DNA from: Symbiodinium natans
Lineage: Eukaryota > Sar > Dinophyceae > Suessiales > Symbiodiniaceae
Direction: 5' to 3'
Length of the DNA stretch: 64,000 nucleotides
NCBI GenBank assembly: GCA_905221605.1
Contig: CAJNDS010000337.1
Span: 98,999-162,998 of the forward strand
Part shown: piece after piece, positions 61,090 to 64,000 of the stretch
How positions within the stretch are numbered: the first letter of the stretch is position 1
Layout of the letters: the number at the start of each line of letters is the position of its first letter
Notes under the pieces: model-generated
The model's database searches: none
What the model saw: the letters and a program-made list of their open reading frames with translations, nothing else
Told to the model about the DNA's origin: nothing
Program-made: the position numbers and the translations under genes

Positions 61090-62487
61090 CTACTGCATTT
61101 TCAGAAGTATGTTTGCATTCGGAGCAAAAGCTCGGAGTACTGCCGACGCAGGACTCGCAACTGCCCCTTGTGAGTCGGCCAGGACAAAAGATCGACACTC
61201 GAGGTGCCCACTGCGTTCTCTCATCGCTTGCACGCATTTGACCATCAACAGGGACACAGGCCAGCTACAAGAAGCCAAAACAGGGCAAGGTAGGTCATTC
61301 CAATCGCTTGGGTTGAGGAGCTGCAGGTGCCAGGACGGCCAGCCAACATTGACGGGTGGATGCGCAGCCCTTACAGCCAGGAGATCATTGTAGGCATCAG
61401 TGAACGGTGTGCCCACCGGCCAATCTACCAGGGCACAGCACGGAGGGACAGGTAGGTGACTAAGTTGCGAAACAGCGAAGACCCCAAGGAGATCTGGCTG
61501 CAGGCGGTTCGGGCACAAAGCACATAAGGCAGGGGAAAGTTGAGTGGTAAGTTGGAGAGTATCCCCTTCAAGAGTTTCTTGTCGAAAGGGGGCAACGCAC
61601 CAAACGATTTGAATCATACAACCTTGATGTTGAGTAACGCGCACAAGGGTGAGATTGGCGACAAGGCCAGCATACCTTACCCTACAACGAGAAGCTGCTT
61701 CACGGACTGACCAAGGGGCAGGCACGTGACGCTGCAAGGTGGACTGTGTGCGAGGCCATAGACTGCCACAGTGGCCCTCTGCCTGCGGGTGAGGAGAATC
61801 CATTTGGGCAGGCCAATGATGCTCATGAGCAAGTCGCCCGCCCAGGAGCTGCCTTGCAGGAGTTTGATTGGCAAAGTCAGCTGTAAACGGTGAACGCAGT
61901 CGGAGGAAGCGGAGGCTCGCGAGTGGGAAGTCTCCAACTGCATGGACATCGTAAGTGCATTCGTCAAGAGGCGTGACTCCAAAGAACGCTCCGGCATGTT
62001 CCCCCGTGGGAATCGCAAAGAAGGGCATTCCCCTCAGACCTTCCAAGAGAAGTCGGAACCAGTGCGAATTTACTGATGCAAGACAGGCCACAGACTGGAT
62101 AGCCAATTGGCACCAATGAAGCATGTGCCAATGAAAGTCTAAGCCGCCCGAGACCTGGCCGATCTTTATTTCTTGTCTTATGCTCCAACTAAGCCAAGCC
62201 TGGAAGGCATCAGCGGCATTTTCAGTGCCATGAACACTCTGCAATGGCAGGGCAAGAACAACCTTGATGTTGCAGAGATCCACAAGAAGGCGTTGCGCGA
62301 CTGACGATGTCAGTCTTTGCACAGGGTCCTCTCCACCTCCGCAAAGAGGAATTAGAGGGTCATTGCCTAGGACCAGCGTCAAGGCCACGGGGGACAAATC
62401 CAAGGACAGAGCTTGCGGCAGAGAAAGAGTACGGGCGTACTCAAGCTGCCTTGGGTCGCTGTCAAGGCAATCTTCCTCTGTTGACAT
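61090..62487 (-). CDS. unknown protein, paralogue 1 (465 aa)
   Basis: ATG at 62,487 (MSTEEDCLDSDPRQLEYART), one frame to 61,090. No transmembrane helix. Features shared with the neighbouring copy at 62,583-64,000: CALVDWPVGTPFTDAYNDLL, then LLNPSDW, then MRERSGHLECRSFVLADSQG near the C-terminus, ending in AFAPNANILLKMQ. The family is not recognised. Intact reading frame suggests it is or was recently functional. Confidence 0.6.
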   Translation of the reverse strand: MSTEEDCLDSDPRQLEYARTLSLPQALSLDLSPVALTLVLGNDPLIPLCGGGEDPVQRLTSSVAQRLLVDLCNIKVVLALPLQSVHGTENAADAFQAWLSWSIRQEIKIGQVSGGLDFHWHMLHWCQLAIQSVACLASVNSHWFRLLLEGLRGMPFFAIPTGEHAGAFFGVTPLDECTYDVHAVGDFPLASLRFLRLRSPFTADFANQTPARQLLGGRLAHEHHWPAQMDSPHPQAEGHCGSLWPRTQSTLQRHVPAPWSVREAASRCRVRYAGLVANLTLVRVTQHQGCMIQIVWCVAPFRQETLEGDTLQLTTQLSPALCALCPNRLQPDLLGVFAVSQLSHLPVPPCCALVDWPVGTPFTDAYNDLLAVRAAHPPVNVGWPSWHLQLLNPSDWNDLPCPVLASCSWPVSLLMVKCVQAMRERSGHLECRSFVLADSQGAVASPASAVLRAFAPNANILLKMQ

Positions 62488-62582
62488 GCTCAAGTTGGGC
62501 CGTAAGGCAACGAGTCGTATAGTGTGGCGGCAGGAAAGTGACGTCGCTGGGCAGCCTCAGACTCCCATGAGCCAAAGCACTA

Positions 62583-64000
62583 CTACGCTAGTGTGAGCCA
62601 AAGGCGGCAAGAAGGCGTTACCAATGCAGCAAAGCCAGCCGTCCTAGCATCAAAGTAGGCTGTGGGAGGCGGAGACCAGTCTAAACAGGTGACCTTCGAA
62701 GGTGAGGCACTTGTACTTAAGAAGCACCCTCGCATCCTCATGGAACGCTGTTTGGATTTTGGTGCACGTGTCCGCAACAAAGCCCTGTTCATCGCAAAGT
62801 ACGAAAGCCCGACTTTCAAGGTAACCACTCCGTTGCCGCATGTGTTGCACAATTGTATTTGCAGCATTAGGACCGGCAGCATTGGATCGATTGTGAGATT
62901 GAGAGGGAGCATCCCATCAGGCGGATTGACAATACAGAGGCGCCTACTAAAGTAAGACCCTACCAGGACCGGATGTGCCTCTACCATGTGCTCAAGGAGG
63001 GGAAGGCAACAGCAATAAAGACCGTGCCAACAGGCCAATCAACAAGAAAGCTGACTAGAGGGACAGCAAAAGTCAGTCCCTGGACAACTACTTGGATTTG
63101 CACCAGATTGAGATCAAGTCGGAAGACCATGTTTTCCAGGAGGAGCGGAAGAAGTTCAGCGCCTAGTTGGGTAGAGTCGAGGAGGTACCACTCTCCGTGC
63201 GTGTAGGGTGAGCAACACATGGTGTACTTGAGCATACATCCAAACTCGAGTCCAACTTCAACGAGGACGAAGGTGGCGATTTGGCCAACGAAAGCACAGG
63301 TCGCACCAAGACCCTGTTCGTGAAAGGCGCAGGCCGTTTGGGTGGTGAACTGGTACTCTTGCACTCGTGGCGCACCGGTGCCATTCTCGGCTGGGAGGGG
63401 CCCAGAGGGGCGTTTAAGAACGCCAGGCCAAAAACCATGGTGGGTGGCACGAGCAAGCAGGGTGGGAGGTGACCTTTGGTATGCGAGAAGAGGTGCATGA
63501 AGACGGAAAACAGGCAGACAGGACAGCGAGCTCAACCGAAGAAAAAACACCTCGTAGCTGCCCAGGGTGGTAGTGGCCATTCTGCAAGATGCATGCAATG
63601 TTACCGGGAGCGCAATTATATACGCCTGCCCGATGTGGCCAGCAAGTACATTATGCCACGCCACACTCACCGAACCCATAGCGCGCAGAGTTTGCAACCC
63701 CCATTGCTGCCACTCAAGGCATCCGCATCCATCTATCTCCCTTAACTGGAGGGCAAGTCCCTTGGACCAACAGCGGTGGATAAGCTGGAGAGCAGCCCCA
63801 ACCAATTCGGAGGACTTTACATCGGCATCCAAGTGTGCACGAATGGAGACCGTGCCAGCCAGCTGCATAATGCAAAAGGCGATACTGGACTCCACGGTGC
63901 AGAATTTGTTGTCATACGAGAAGAGGCAGGGCGAAGTATGGATGGAAGAGCCAAGAATCTTCCTAAGATGATCCGGCGCCAAATCCAGACAGAAGGCCAT
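62583..64000 (-). pseudogene. paralogue 2 of the 465-aa protein, frameshifted
   Basis: Tandem diverged copy. 62,981-64,000 (340 codons, ATG at the window edge) ends shortly after FLVDWPVGTVFIAVAF, matching ALVDWPVGTPFTDAYN of paralogue 1. Homology then continues in the frame 62,860-63,038 (AHPVLVGSYFSRRLCIVNPP, matching AHPPVNVGWPSWHLQLLNPS), and again in a third frame at 62,650-62,850 (MRQRSGYLESRAFVLCDEQG, matching MRERSGHLECRSFVLADSQG). Two frameshifts are needed, so it is a pseudogene, or the assembly has indels. The 5' end may lie outside the window. Confidence 0.6.

Noticed and set aside
48480-64000. Bacterial contamination as explanation of the dense block
   Set aside because: No ribosome-binding sites or recognisable bacterial genes, many starts are not ATG, and relics of one of its genes lie in the adjacent dinoflagellate-like repeat region on both sides of a dinoflagellate-type copia element.

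Overview
The window looks like nuclear DNA of a dinoflagellate, most likely of the Symbiodiniaceae/Suessiales type. Evidence: a perfect (TTTAGGG)18 array and many degenerate TTTAGGG tracts inside the sequence; small exons in long introns, including an intron that only works with a GC-AG junction; a full-length Ty1/copia element of the kind common in these genomes; very abundant simple repeats and GC-rich satellites; and most genes on one strand (minus). Species cannot be named from the sequence.

Layout. 1-13 kb: low coding density, with minus-strand exon fragments (coiled-coil, EF-hand-like) and a recognisable PP2C-type phosphatase at 9.6-10.8 kb. 13-16 kb: a CNOT4-like RING gene fragment, the telomere-type array and microsatellites. 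16.1-16.8 kb: a plus-strand ORF for a secreted, glycosylation-rich protein. 18.5-21.9 kb: a five-exon minus-strand gene reconstructed to a 598-aa type I membrane protein (signal peptide, RCC1-like repeats, Ser/Thr-rich stalk, transmembrane helix), with a short plus-strand coding fragment diverging from its 5' end. 22.4-31.2 kb: a repeat zone with two satellites sharing the core GCTGTGGAGGCC, a 2.1-kb segmental duplication separated by a GC-hairpin satellite, telomere-like tracts and a (TAC)n array. 31.2-34.6 kb: retroelement relics and a polypurine tract. 34.9-48.2 kb: relic copies of a hydrolase-like gene, interrupted at 35,981-46,912 by a nearly intact copia element (200-bp LTRs, 5-bp target duplication CAGTA, PBS, PPT). 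48.5-64 kb: a dense minus-strand block of long ORFs with no obvious introns.

The last block is the most unusual part. Its ORFs encode a split SF1 helicase (motifs I, II, III, IV and VI spread over three overlapping ORFs), a 1,280-codon protein with an alpha/beta-hydrolase-like Ser/Asp/His domain, a smaller hydrolase-like protein with Gly at the nucleophile position, two diverged tandem paralogues of an unknown family, and further proteins I do not recognise. Adjacent ORFs overlap or nearly abut, and five successive transitions all step by -1, so this may be one or two very long proteins broken by single-base deletions (assembly or mutation) or by programmed shifts. Damaged copies of the small hydrolase gene lie on both sides of the copia insertion. 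The block could be a large mobile element, an endogenised viral locus or an amplified host gene cluster; the window ends before its upstream boundary.

Exon borders are given only where splice signals and reading phase agree. Many ORFs on the strand opposite to real genes, or inside satellites, were discarded.
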